A stretch of 64,000 nucleotides of DNA. Origin: Streptomyces shenzhenensis. GTDB lineage: Bacteria; Actinomycetota; Actinomycetes; Streptomycetales; Streptomycetaceae. Every line of letters begins with the position of its first letter. Positions within the stretch are counted from its first letter, which is position 1. Position numbers and translations under genes: made by a program. The notes under the pieces are model-generated. The model did not search any database, was not told the origin of the DNA, and saw nothing but the letters and a program-made list of their open reading frames with translations. The stretch lies in assembly GCF_021462265.1 (NCBI RefSeq), contig NZ_JAJONF010000032.1, forward strand, positions 1-64,000, in the 5' to 3' direction. This document shows positions 17,109 through 25,593 of the stretch, piece after piece.

Positions 17109-18341
17109 TCAGGAAGTCGTGGCGTTCTTGAGCGGATTCCCCGGATCGGACAGCGCCTCCGGGTCCATGGGGCGCCCTGCCTCGATCAGGCGGCGGCCCT
17201 GGGCCAGGTCCCGGGGGCGGCCTACCGCCAACAGGGCTACCAGGCGGGTCTCGCGCAGCCAGCAGACGCTCCAGGACGGGCCGGCCGGGTCGCCGCGCCA
17301 GATCAGGCGGTCGGCCGCGGCGTGGTGGCCGGCGTACTGGACGAAGCGGCCGAACTGCTCGGACCAGAAGTACGGGACCGGGTCGTAGACGGCGTCGGTC
17401 TCGCCGAGGATGTTGGCCGCGACCGTGCGCGGGCCCTGCAGGGCGTTGTCCCAGTGGTGGATCAGCAGGCGCTCGCCGTAGCGGCCGGACGGGAAGGAGG
17501 CGCAGTCGCCGACCGCGTAGACGTCGGGTGCGGTGGTGCGCAGCCGGTTGTCGGCGAGCACCTCGCGGTGCGCGCCCAGCTCGATGCCGGAGCCGGTCAG
17601 CCAGGCGGTGGCCGGGCGGGCGCCGATGCCGACCACGACGGCGCCCGCGGGCAGCCGGGAGCCGTCGTCGAGCACCACCGCGCCGGGCTCGACGTGCGCC
17701 ACGCGCGCGTGGGTGCGCAGTGCGGTACCGCTGTCCGCGTACCAGGCGGCCATCGGCGCGGCGACCTCGGCGGGCAGCGCTCCCGCGAGCGGGCGGTCGG
17801 CGGCCTCCACGACGGTCACCGCGCAGCCGGCCTCGCGGGCCGCGGTGGCGAACTCGGCGCCGATCCAGCCCGCGCCGACGACCACGACGTCGTGCTGCCG
17901 GGCGAGCACGGGCCGCAGCCGCTCGGCGTCGTCCAGGGTGCGCAGCAGATGGACGCCGGGCACGCCCTCGGTGCCGGGCAGCGTGATCGGCTCGGCACCG
18001 GTGGCGAGGACCAGGACGTCGTACGGCACCGGTCCGGCCTCGGTGTCCAGCTCGTGGTCGGCGGTGCGCACGCCCAGCGCCTCGCGGCCCAGCACCAGCT
18101 CGATGCCGAGCGCCTCGAAGTCGACCTCGAAGGCGGACCCCTCCGACTTGCCGAGCAGCACGGCCTTGGAGAGCGGCGGCCGGTCGTACGGCTGGTGCGG
18201 CTCGGCGCCGATCAGCGTGACGGTGCCGGTGAACCCCTGCTCGCGCAGGGCGACGGCGGTCTGCACCCCGGCCATGCCCGCGCCCACGACGACCACGCGC
18301 CGCGTCTGTGACGTGCCCCGTCGCTGCGTCTGCTCGCTCAC
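17109..18341 (-). CDS. NAD(P)/FAD-dependent oxidoreductase (ferredoxin-reductase type)
   Basis: This 410-residue flavoprotein has a first dinucleotide fold at VVVVGAGMAGVQTAVALREQG, the PYDRPPLSK segment typical of rubredoxin/ferredoxin reductases, and a second NAD-binding fold at VVVGAGWIGAEFATAAREAG. VYAVGDCASFP marks the FAD site. The electron acceptor is not evident. I chose the GTG at 18341; an in-frame TTG at 18371 would add ten residues. An inverted repeat and direct repeats lie directly upstream. Confidence 0.86.
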   Translation of the reverse strand: MSEQTQRRGTSQTRRVVVVGAGMAGVQTAVALREQGFTGTVTLIGAEPHQPYDRPPLSKAVLLGKSEGSAFEVDFEALGIELVLGREALGVRTADHELDTEAGPVPYDVLVLATGAEPITLPGTEGVPGVHLLRTLDDAERLRPVLARQHDVVVVGAGWIGAEFATAAREAGCAVTVVEAADRPLAGALPAEVAAPMAAWYADSGTALRTHARVAHVEPGAVVLDDGSRLPAGAVVVGIGARPATAWLTGSGIELGAHREVLADNRLRTTAPDVYAVGDCASFPSGRYGERLLIHHWDNALQGPRTVAANILGETDAVYDPVPYFWSEQFGRFVQYAGHHAAADRLIWRGDPAGPSWSVCWLRETRLVALLAVGRPRDLAQGRRLIEAGRPMDPEALSDPGNPLKNATTS

Positions 18342-18350
18342 CTGATCACC

Positions 18351-18387
18351 ATAGACAAGAACGATAGACAACTGACAGAGAGTCAGT
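18351..18387 (-). promoter_or_regulatory. Inverted and direct repeats upstream of the flavoprotein gene
   Basis: ACTGAC-N5-GTCAGT spans 18371-18387. On the minus strand it is followed by two copies of TTGTCTAT within about 25 bases. The half-site is the same as in the TetR-type operator at 7696-7709, but with a five-base rather than two-base spacer. Confidence 0.5.
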
Positions 18388-18475
18388 CAGGGGTCGTGGC
18401 GAGTGACCTGTTCCACAGCGCCGTCCGAGGCCGTCTTACGAGGGCGCAGCCGCGCGGGCTAGGGTGGCGGGGAAG

Positions 18476-18568
18476 CACACGCGGGAGCCCGGACGCACCG
18501 GGCTGAGAGGGAGGCTGGCGGCCTCCGACCGTACGAACCTGATCCGGGTCATGCCGGCGAAGGGAGGG
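18476..18568 (+). promoter_or_regulatory. TPP riboswitch (THI element)
   Basis: The conserved TPP aptamer blocks are present in order: GCGGGAGCCCGG, then CCGGGCTGAGAGGGAGGC, the variable P3 hairpin (CTGGCGGCC), then CCGTACGAACCTGATCCGGG and ATGCCGGCGAAGGGAGG. The GGAGG that serves thiO lies within the 3' end of the element (18562-18567). Control is therefore probably by hiding the Shine-Dalgarno when thiamine pyrophosphate is bound. Confidence 0.95.
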
Positions 18569-18579
18569 GCTGGACGCCC

Positions 18580-19749
18580 ATGTCCTCACGTACGTCCGAC
18601 GTCCTCGTCATCGGGGGCGGGATCATCGGCCTGGTCACGGCCTGGCGAGCGGCTCAGCGCGGGCTCACCGTCGCCGTGGTCGACCCCGGGCCCGGCGGCG
18701 GGGCCGCGCAGGTCGCGGCCGGGATGCTGGCCGCGGTCACCGAACTGCACTACGGCGAGCAGACCCTGCTGGGGCTCAACCTGGCCTCCGCGCGCCGCTA
18801 TCCCGGCTTCGCCGCCGAGCTGACCGAGCTCACCGGCCACGACCTCGGCTACCGGTGCTGCGGCACCCTCGCGGTCGCCCTGGACGCCGACGACCGGGCG
18901 CATCTGCGCGAGCTGCACGCCCTCCAGCAGCGGTCGGGCCTGGAGTCCGAGTGGCTGTCGGGGCGGGAGTGCCGGCGCCTTGAGCCGATGCTCGCGCCGG
19001 GCGTGCGCGGCGGGCTGCGGGTCGACGGCGACCACCAGATCGACCCGCGCCGGCTGGCGGGGGCGCTGGTGGCCGCGTGCGAGCGGGCCGGGGTGGTGTT
19101 CCACCGCGACTGGGCGGAGCGCCTGGAGGTGGTACGGGAGCGGGCCGCCGGTGTACTCACCCGCGCGGGCGAGGCGCTGGGCGCGGACCAGGTGGTGCTC
19201 GCCGGCGGGAGCCTCAGCGGGCAGCTGGCGGGCGTGCCCGAGGACGTGCTGCCGCCGGTGCGGCCGGTGAAGGGGCAGGTGCTGCGGCTGACCGTGCCCG
19301 CGCGGTACGCGCCGTTCCTCAGCCGGACCGTACGGGCCGTGGTGCGCGGCGGGAACGTCTACCTGGTGCCCCGGGAGAACGGCGAGCTGGTCGTCGGCGC
19401 GACCAGCGAGGAGCTCGGCTGGGACACCACGGTGACGGCGGGCGGCGTGTACGAGCTGCTGCGCGACGCGCACGAGCTGGTGCCCGGGATCACCGAGCTG
19501 CCCCTGACCGAGACCCGGGCCGGACTGCGCCCCGGCACCCCCGACAACGCGCCGCTGCTCGGGCCGACCCGCCTCGACGGGCTGCTGCTGGCCACCGGCC
19601 ACTACCGCAACGGGGTGCTGCTCACACCGGTCACGGGGGACGTGATGGCGGAGCTGCTGGCCGGCGGCGAGCTGCCGCAGGAGGCCCGTCCGTTCACACC
19701 GGCACGGTTCGGCACCGTCGCCGCCGCACTCGTGGAGCAGACCGCATGA
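18580..19749 (+). CDS. thiO: Glycine oxidase ThiO
   Basis: ThiO oxidises glycine to the iminoglycine used by ThiG in thiazole synthesis. The 389-residue DAO-family flavoprotein has the FAD-binding motif VIGGGIIGLVTAWRAAQRG near residues 9-27, AAGMLAAVTEL near 46, and the C-terminal GHYRNGVLLTP motif. The ATG lies just past the TPP riboswitch with GGAGG ten bases upstream. The stop overlaps the thiS start (ATGA). Confidence 0.95.
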   Translation: MSSRTSDVLVIGGGIIGLVTAWRAAQRGLTVAVVDPGPGGGAAQVAAGMLAAVTELHYGEQTLLGLNLASARRYPGFAAELTELTGHDLGYRCCGTLAVALDADDRAHLRELHALQQRSGLESEWLSGRECRRLEPMLAPGVRGGLRVDGDHQIDPRRLAGALVAACERAGVVFHRDWAERLEVVRERAAGVLTRAGEALGADQVVLAGGSLSGQLAGVPEDVLPPVRPVKGQVLRLTVPARYAPFLSRTVRAVVRGGNVYLVPRENGELVVGATSEELGWDTTVTAGGVYELLRDAHELVPGITELPLTETRAGLRPGTPDNAPLLGPTRLDGLLLATGHYRNGVLLTPVTGDVMAELLAGGELPQEARPFTPARFGTVAAALVEQTA

Positions 19750-19958
19750 ACACCTCCGTCACCGTCTCCGTCAACGGGGAGCGCCGGGAGATCGCCCCGG
19801 GCACCGCTCTCGACACCCTCGTACGGTCCCTCACGGCCGCGCCGTCCGGGGTGGCCGCGGCCGTCAACGAGACCGTCGTACCGCGCGGGCAGTGGGCGGC
19901 GACCGGGCTCGCCGAAGGCGACCGCGTGGAAGTTCTCACCGCCGTGCAGGGAGGCTGA
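19746..19958 (+). CDS. thiS: Sulfur carrier protein ThiS
   Basis: This 70-residue ubiquitin-fold protein ends in the required Gly-Gly (TAVQGG). The C terminus is adenylated and turned into a thiocarboxylate that donates sulfur to the thiazole. The ATG overlaps the thiO stop, and thiG follows three bases downstream. No thiF-like adenylyltransferase is in the window, so activation must be encoded elsewhere. Confidence 0.95.
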   Translation: MNTSVTVSVNGERREIAPGTALDTLVRSLTAAPSGVAAAVNETVVPRGQWAATGLAEGDRVEVLTAVQGG

Positions 19959-19961
19959 GCC

Positions 19962-20756
19962 ATGGCCGACGACACGTTCGTCCTCGGGGGTACGGCCTTC
20001 TCCTCCCGGCTGATCATGGGGACCGGGGGCGCGCCCAGCCTGGAGGTGCTGGAACGGGCGCTCGTCGCGTCCGGGACCGAACTGACCACGGTCGCGATGC
20101 GGCGGGTGGACCCGGGGGTACGGGGTTCGGTGCTGTCGGTCCTCCAGCGGCTCGGGATCCGGGTGCTGCCGAACACCGCGGGGTGCTACACCGCCGGGGA
20201 GGCCGTGCTGACCGCCCGGCTGGCGCGGGAGGCGCTGGGGACCTCGCTGGTCAAGCTGGAGGTCATCGCCGACGAGCGGACGCTGCTGCCGGACCCGGTC
20301 GAACTGCTGGACGCGGCGCAGGCCCTGGTGGACGACGGGTTCACGGTGCTGCCGTACACGAACGACGATCCGGTGCTGGCCCGGAAGCTGGAGGACGTGG
20401 GGTGCGCCGCGGTGATGCCGCTCGGGTCGCCGATCGGGTCGGGGCTCGGGATCCGCAACCCGCACAACTTCCAGCTGATCGTCGAGCACGCGCGCGTGCC
20501 GGTGATCCTGGACGCGGGAGCCGGGACGGCGTCGGACGTGGCGCTGGCGATGGAGCTGGGCTGTGCGGGGGTGATGCTGGCGTCGGCGGTGACGCGGGCG
20601 CAGGATCCCGAGCGGATGGCGCTCGCCATGCGGGCCGGGGTGGAGGCGGGGCGGCTCGCCCGGCTGGCGGGGCGGATTCCCCGCCGGTACCTCGCTGAGG
20701 CGTCCTCTCCCGCGGAGGGCCTGGCCGTGCTGGATCCCGAACGCCCCGCGTTCTGA
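19962..20756 (+). CDS. thiG: Thiazole synthase
   Basis: ThiG forms the thiazole phosphate ring from DXP, iminoglycine and ThiS thiocarboxylate. The 264-residue TIM-barrel protein has the Schiff-base Lys in LVKLEVIAD (about residue 88), the motif PYTNDDPVLARKLEDVGCAAVMPLG-like segment starting near 128, and the phosphate-binding DAGAGTASDVALAMELG segment near 184-200. It is the last gene of the riboswitch-controlled thiO-thiS-thiG operon. Confidence 0.96.
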   Translation: MADDTFVLGGTAFSSRLIMGTGGAPSLEVLERALVASGTELTTVAMRRVDPGVRGSVLSVLQRLGIRVLPNTAGCYTAGEAVLTARLAREALGTSLVKLEVIADERTLLPDPVELLDAAQALVDDGFTVLPYTNDDPVLARKLEDVGCAAVMPLGSPIGSGLGIRNPHNFQLIVEHARVPVILDAGAGTASDVALAMELGCAGVMLASAVTRAQDPERMALAMRAGVEAGRLARLAGRIPRRYLAEASSPAEGLAVLDPERPAF

Positions 20757-21019
20757 GCGCCAGTCCGCTCCCGTCTCGTCTCCCACCCACGCACCGCCCG
20801 AAACCGTCTGCCGAGAAGCGGGGCTCTCCCGTGGAGGCCGGGCCTCGTCGGCGGCTGCGGGAAGGGGGAGAAGGCATGCCCGGGGCGGGCGTCGTCGGCG
20901 GCTGCGGGTGGGCAGGTGCATATTCCAGCCACGTGCGAAGCGTCACAGGTGCGCTGCAGTCGCCCGGGGCAAGCGGTCTCACCTGTGTGGGTGTCAGCCG
21001 GGGCTCGTACACTCGCCGG

Positions 21020-22942
21020 GTGGATACGACCCTTCAGGACCCCCTTGTCGGGCAGGTGCTCGACGGCCGTTATCGCGTCGACGCGCGGATCGCCGTCGGC
21101 GGGATGGCCACGGTGTACCGGGCCCTGGACGTCCGGCTGGACCGCGTCCTCGCGCTGAAGGTGATGCATCCGGCGCTCGCCGCCGACGCGTCCTTCGTCG
21201 AGAGGTTCATCCGGGAGGCCAAGTCGGTCGCCCGGCTGGCCCATCCCAATGTCGTCCAGGTCTTCGACCAGGGGGCCGACCGGTCGTATGTGTATCTCGC
21301 CATGGAGTACGTGGCCGGCTGCACCCTGCGGGACGTGCTGCGCGAGCGTGGTGCGCTGCAGCCGCGGGCCGCGCTGGACATCCTGGAGCCGGTGCTGGCC
21401 GCGCTGGGCGCCGCGCACCGCGCCGGGTTCGTGCACCGGGACATGAAGCCCGAGAACGTGCTGATAGGGGACGACGGGCGGGTCAAGGTCGCGGACTTCG
21501 GGCTGGTGCGGTCCGTGGACTCCGTGACCAGCACGACCGGCGCCGTCCTCGGCACCGTGTCGTACCTCGCGCCCGAGCAGGTCGAGAGCGGGGCCGCCGA
21601 TCCGCGCGTCGACGTGTACGCGTGCGGTGTCGTGCTCTACGAGATGCTCACCGGGCAGAAGCCGCACGACGGGGACTCGCCCGCGGTCATCCTGTACAAG
21701 CATCTGCACGAGGACGTGCCGGCGCCGTCCGCCGTCGTGCCGGGGCTGGCCTACGAGCTGGACCAGCTGGTCGCGCTCGGGACCGCCCGCGATCCCGGGG
21801 CCCGGCCGTACGACGCGGTCGCGCTGCTCGCCCTGCTGCGGCAGGCGCGCGACCGCCTCGGTGCCGAGCAGCTGGACGCCGTACCGCCGCAGGCGCTGGC
21901 GGACGCGCATGACATCGCCGGGGACCGGACCAGTGTCATACCCCGGTCGCTGCACGTGCCCCGGCCCCTGCCGGTCAACGAGGAGGACGAGGGGGCGCTG
22001 CGGACCAGCAGGTTCGAGGCGCCGCCCGGGCCGGACCGGCGGCGCGGGGGCCGCCGGTCCCGGCGCGGGCTGGTGACGCTCGTGATCGCCGTGCTGGTCG
22101 TCCTCGGCGCCGGAGCCGGGGTCTGGTACATCAACTCCGGGCAGTTCACCAAGGTACCGCCGCTGCTGTCGAAGACCGAGGCCCAGGCCACCGCGCGCCT
22201 GAAGGCGGCCGGACTCGACGTCGGATCGGTGGAGCACGCCTACAGCGACACGGTGAAGCGGGGCACGGTGATCAGCACCGACCCGGCGGCCGGCGAGCGG
22301 ATCCGCAGCAACGACTCGGTGGCGCTCACCGTCTCGGACGGCCCCGAGACGGTGAGCGTGCCGGATGTGCAGGGCCGGACAGTGGCGGGGGCCAAGGCGC
22401 TGCTGAGGGCCGGCGGGCTCGAACCGGGCATGGTGACCCGGGAGTTCAGCGAGAACGTGCCCAAGGGGTCGGTCATCTCGTCCGATCCGGGGGCGGGCAC
22501 CGGGCGGCACGCGGGGACCGCGATCGCGCTCGTCGTCAGCAAGGGTGCCCCGGTCGACGTCCCGGACGTCACCGGCGACGACCTGGACGAGGCCCGGCAG
22601 AATCTCCAGGAGGCCGGGCTGAGGGTGACGGTGTCCGCCACCGAGATCAACTCGGAGTACGACCAGGGGCAGGTCGCCCGGCAGACCCCGGCCGGCGACG
22701 CGCAGGCCGCCGAGGGCGACACGGTGACGCTGACCCTGTCCAAGGGACCCGAGCTGGTCGAGGTGCCGAACGTGGTCGGGGCGAGCGTGGACGCCGCGAC
22801 CAAGCTGCTGGAGCAGTCCGGTTTCCAGGTCAAGGAGGACCGCGGGCTGCTCGGGCTGTTCGGCGACACCGTGCGGAAGCAGTCGGTGAACGCCGGGGAG
22901 CAGGCGCCCAAGGGGTCGACGATCACCATCACCATCCGGTGA
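21020..22942 (+). CDS. Transmembrane Ser/Thr protein kinase with four PASTA domains (PknL/PkaF-like)
   Basis: The 640 residues hold a Hanks-type kinase domain: the Gly loop IAVGGMATVYRA, catalytic Lys in ALKVM, loop HRDMKPEN and DFG. A Pro-containing linker and one membrane helix follow at about 350-371, then four extracellular PASTA repeats to the C terminus. PASTA repeats sense peptidoglycan fragments. The layout fits mycobacterial PknL and the Streptomyces kinase I know as PkaF. The GTG at 21020 starts the conserved N terminus. A candidate substrate gene (Rv2175c-like) lies at 16584-16949. Confidence 0.95.
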   Translation: MDTTLQDPLVGQVLDGRYRVDARIAVGGMATVYRALDVRLDRVLALKVMHPALAADASFVERFIREAKSVARLAHPNVVQVFDQGADRSYVYLAMEYVAGCTLRDVLRERGALQPRAALDILEPVLAALGAAHRAGFVHRDMKPENVLIGDDGRVKVADFGLVRSVDSVTSTTGAVLGTVSYLAPEQVESGAADPRVDVYACGVVLYEMLTGQKPHDGDSPAVILYKHLHEDVPAPSAVVPGLAYELDQLVALGTARDPGARPYDAVALLALLRQARDRLGAEQLDAVPPQALADAHDIAGDRTSVIPRSLHVPRPLPVNEEDEGALRTSRFEAPPGPDRRRGGRRSRRGLVTLVIAVLVVLGAGAGVWYINSGQFTKVPPLLSKTEAQATARLKAAGLDVGSVEHAYSDTVKRGTVISTDPAAGERIRSNDSVALTVSDGPETVSVPDVQGRTVAGAKALLRAGGLEPGMVTREFSENVPKGSVISSDPGAGTGRHAGTAIALVVSKGAPVDVPDVTGDDLDEARQNLQEAGLRVTVSATEINSEYDQGQVARQTPAGDAQAAEGDTVTLTLSKGPELVEVPNVVGASVDAATKLLEQSGFQVKEDRGLLGLFGDTVRKQSVNAGEQAPKGSTITITIR

Positions 22943-22976
22943 CCGGGCGCGGGCCGCGCCGTGACACCCTTGACGG

Positions 22977-23855
22977 GTGAAGAGTCAGCAGTCGGGTCCC
23001 GCCCGCAACCCCGTCGGCGGCCATGTCCCGGTGGCCGGCGGCCTGCACTCCGTGGGGCTGTCGTACGCCCGTGAGCTGCGGGCCGAGACCGTGCAGGTCT
23101 TCGTGGCCAACCCGCGCGGCTGGGCCACCCCGGCGGGCAGCCCGAAGCAGGACGAGGCGTTCCGCGCGGCCTGCGCGCGGGAGTCGATCCCGGCGTACGT
23201 GCACGCCCCCTATCTGATCAACTTCGGCTCGCACACCGAGGCGACCGTGGAGAGGTCGGTGGAGTCGCTGCGGCACTCGCTGCGGCGCGGCCGGGAGATC
23301 GGGGCGCTCGGCGTGGTCGTGCACACCGGCAGCGCGACCGGCGGCCGGGCCCGGGACGTGGCACTGAAGCAGGTAAGGACGCGGGTGCTGCCGCTCCTCG
23401 ACGAGCTGACCCATGACGACGACCCGTTCCTGCTCCTGGAGTCCACCGCCGGGCAGGGCGCCTCGCTCTGCTCGCGGACCTGGGACTTCGGCCCGTACTT
23501 CGAGGCGCTGGACGCCCATCCGAAGCTGGGTGTCTGCCTGGACACCTGCCACGTCTTCGCCGCCGGGCACGACCTGACCGGGCCGAGCGGGATGCACCAG
23601 ACCCTCGACCTGCTGGTGTCGGCCGTCGGCGAGGGCCGGCTGAAGCTGATCCACGCCAACGACTCGAAGGACGTGGTCGGCGCGCACAAGGACCGGCACG
23701 CGAACATCGGCGCCGGGCACATCGGCGAGGACCCGTTCCGTGCGCTGATGACCCACCCGGCGACCGCGGGCGTACCGCTGATCATCGAGACACCCGGCGG
23801 CAAGGAGGGGCACGCGGCGGACGTCGAGCGTCTCAAGCGACTCCGGGACGGCTGA
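22977..23855 (+). CDS. nfo: Deoxyribonuclease IV (endonuclease IV)
   Basis: This AP endonuclease of base excision repair cuts 5' of abasic sites. The 292-residue TIM-barrel enzyme has the metal-site segments YVHAPYLINFGS (His), VVHTGS (His), LLLESTAGQG (Glu), VCLDTCHVFAAGHD (Asp/His), LIHANDSK (His/Asp) and HANIGAGHIG (His). Its GTG start is 34 bases after the kinase gene, so co-transcription is possible. Confidence 0.95.
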   Translation: MKSQQSGPARNPVGGHVPVAGGLHSVGLSYARELRAETVQVFVANPRGWATPAGSPKQDEAFRAACARESIPAYVHAPYLINFGSHTEATVERSVESLRHSLRRGREIGALGVVVHTGSATGGRARDVALKQVRTRVLPLLDELTHDDDPFLLLESTAGQGASLCSRTWDFGPYFEALDAHPKLGVCLDTCHVFAAGHDLTGPSGMHQTLDLLVSAVGEGRLKLIHANDSKDVVGAHKDRHANIGAGHIGEDPFRALMTHPATAGVPLIIETPGGKEGHAADVERLKRLRDG

Positions 23856-23919
23856 CCCCGGCAGGATCCCGCGGGCCTGCCAGAGCCGGGCCTTCCGGAA
23901 ACGCTCCGGCGGCTCGGTC

Positions 23920-24552
23920 TCAGAGCTCGGGGCCGTCCCCCGGCCCCTCCTGGTAGGAGTAGCGCTGCTCCCGCCAGGGGTCGCCGATGTTGTGGTAGCC
24001 GCGTTCCTCCCAGAAGCCGCGCCGGTCGGCGGTCATGTACTCGACGCCGCGGACCCACTTGGGGCCCTTCCAGGCATACAGCTGGGGCACGACCAGGCGG
24101 ACCGGGAAGCCGTGCTCGGCGGTGAGGAGTTCGCCGTCCTTGTGGGTGGCGAAGACGGTGCCCTCGGCGGCGAAGTCCGCGAGGCGCAGGTTGGAGCTGA
24201 AGCCGTACTCCGCCCAGACCATCACATGGGTGGCCTCGGGGGCGGGCGGCGCAAGCTCCAGGACGGTCCGCGCCGGGATCCCGCCCCACTCCGCGCCGAG
24301 CATGCTGAACTTCGTCACACAGTGCAGATCGGCGACCACGGTGACGTACGGCAGGGCCGTGAACTGCTCGTGGTTCCAGATGCGCACGCCCCCGTCGGCG
24401 GTGGCGCCGAAGACCCGGAACTCCCACCGCTCGGGCCGGAACCTGGGCACCGGGCCGTAGTGCGTGACCGGCCAGCCGCGCTGCAACCGCTGACCCGGCG
24501 GAAGCCCGGCTCCCGCGGTTCCCCGAGACGCGTGCTCCACCGGATGACCCAT
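23920..24552 (-). CDS. Sulfite oxidase-like molybdopterin oxidoreductase
   Basis: This 210-residue protein contains the oxidoreductase molybdopterin-binding domain of the YedY/YuiH type. The likely molybdenum-ligand Cys is in LHCVTKFSMLGAEWGGIPART, and the family segments HGFPVRLVVPQLYAWKGPKWV and GFWEERGYHNIGDPW follow. No Tat signal is seen, so it is probably cytoplasmic like YuiH. Several ATG codons cluster at the 5' end (24552, 24561, 24606) and none has ideal ribosome-binding spacing. It is divergent from bfr. Confidence 0.85.
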   Translation of the reverse strand: MGHPVEHASRGTAGAGLPPGQRLQRGWPVTHYGPVPRFRPERWEFRVFGATADGGVRIWNHEQFTALPYVTVVADLHCVTKFSMLGAEWGGIPARTVLELAPPAPEATHVMVWAEYGFSSNLRLADFAAEGTVFATHKDGELLTAEHGFPVRLVVPQLYAWKGPKWVRGVEYMTADRRGFWEERGYHNIGDPWREQRYSYQEGPGDGPEL

Positions 24553-24641
24553 GCCTTCCATCCTGACAGACCACGGGCGGTGCACTCGACCAGGCAGACC
24601 GCCCAAAGATCAGCAAATCGCTCAATTAGCACCAGACTTCC

Positions 24642-24667
24642 ACTTACTTACTAAGTCCGCACTTACT
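24642..24667. repeat. ACTTACT heptamers and palindrome upstream of bfr
   Basis: ACTTACT occurs at 24642-24648, 24646-24652 and 24661-24667. The overlap creates a perfect palindrome, ACTTA-C-TAAGT (24646-24656). The position between divergent genes suits an operator, but no regulator is known for it. Confidence 0.5.
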
Positions 24668-24751
24668 GGACGATCTTCTGTGCCGGTGCAATCATGCGCC
24701 GCAAACGTCCCATCCGTCCGGTACGGAACCCATGCGGAAGGAGCCTCTGCG

Positions 24752-25231
24752 ATGCAGGGCGACCCCGAGGTCATCGAATTCCTCAACGAGCAGCTCACCG
24801 GCGAGCTCACCGCGATCAACCAGTACTTCCTGCACGCGAAGATGCAGGAGAACTTCGGCTGGTACAAACTCGCGAAGTACACCCGGCACGAGTCGTTCGA
24901 CGAGATGAAGCACGCCGAGGTGCTCACCGACCGCATCCTGTTCCTGGAGGAGCTGCCCAACTACCAGCGGCTGTTCCACGTCCGGGTGGGGCAGACCGTG
25001 AAGGAGATGTTCGAGGCCGACCGGCAGATCGAGGTGGAGGCGATCGACCGCCTCAGGCGCGGGATCAAGGTGATGCGCGACAAGGGCGACATCACGTCCG
25101 CGAACATCTTCGAGGACATCCTGAAGGACGAGGAACACCACATCGACTACCTCGACACCCAGCTGGAGCTGGTGGAGAAGCTCGGCGAGGCGCTCTACCT
25201 CTCGCAGATCATCGAGCAGCCCGAGAGCTGA
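24752..25231 (+). CDS. bfr: Bacterioferritin
   Basis: Bfr oxidises Fe(II) and stores iron in a 24-subunit haem-containing shell. The 159 residues carry the full dinuclear iron site (Glu18, Glu51, His54, Glu94, Glu127, His130) and the haem ligand Met52 (ESFDEMKHAEVL). AAGGAG precedes the chosen ATG. It converges on bfd, whose product helps release the iron, with a ten-base gap between the stops. Confidence 0.96.
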   Translation: MQGDPEVIEFLNEQLTGELTAINQYFLHAKMQENFGWYKLAKYTRHESFDEMKHAEVLTDRILFLEELPNYQRLFHVRVGQTVKEMFEADRQIEVEAIDRLRRGIKVMRDKGDITSANIFEDILKDEEHHIDYLDTQLELVEKLGEALYLSQIIEQPES

Positions 25232-25241
25232 GCACCGGGCC

Positions 25242-25493
25242 TCAGGCCGCTTCGTCGAGCGCGGCGACCGCCTCGACGTCGTCGACCGCGGCGAGCACCG
25301 GGCGGCCCTGGCCGGCCGGCTCGCGGCGGGGGCAGGCGCCCCGGCCGAGAATCGCCTGGATGCGGCGGACGCACGAACCGCAGTCCGTCCCCGCCTTGCA
25401 GGCGGACGCCACCTGCCGGGGGGTGCAGGCGCCGTCCGCCGCGTGCTGCTTGACCTGGGCCTCGGTGATGCCGAAGCAGCTGCAGACGTACAC
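25242..25493 (-). CDS. bfd: Bacterioferritin-associated ferredoxin
   Basis: This small [2Fe-2S] protein (83 residues) has four Cys in CSC near the N terminus and CGSC about 35 residues later, the BFD-like fold. Bfd donates electrons to bacterioferritin haem to mobilise stored iron. The GTG at 25493 is preceded by GGGAGG with eight-base spacing. A GTG at 25502 would overlap that Shine-Dalgarno and is less likely. The C-terminal Ala/Glu tail is longer than in enterobacterial Bfd. An iron-box-like sequence lies upstream. Confidence 0.92.
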   Translation of the reverse strand: MYVCSCFGITEAQVKQHAADGACTPRQVASACKAGTDCGSCVRRIQAILGRGACPRREPAGQGRPVLAAVDDVEAVAALDEAA

Positions 25494-25545
25494 GCGGTTC
25501 ACCTCCCGACGGGACGGATCTCTTCACTGCCATCCCGTTTTCCGG

Positions 25546-25564
25546 TGAGGCAAACCTAACCTTA
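25546..25564 (-). promoter_or_regulatory. Iron-box-like (DmdR/IdeR) site upstream of bfd
   Basis: Read on the minus strand, TAAGGTTAGGTTTGCCTCA matches about 14 of 19 positions of the actinobacterial iron box TTAGGTTAGGCTAACCTAA. The site is about 50 bases before the bfd start. Iron-bound DmdR1 would repress bfd when iron is plentiful. Confidence 0.65.
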
Positions 25565-25593
25565 CCCACCCCTTGGGGATCGCGAAAGCGCGA

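Noticed and set aside
18580..19958. Overlapping long frames in thiO-thiG (for example 19077-19958 read as one 293-codon ORF)
   Set aside because: Only its last 71 codons are thiS; the preceding part is a shadow of thiO in another frame.
20757..21019. Possible N-terminal extension of the PASTA kinase or small gene before it
   Set aside because: The extended frame is low-complexity Gly/Arg sequence, and the conserved kinase N terminus begins at the GTG at 21020.
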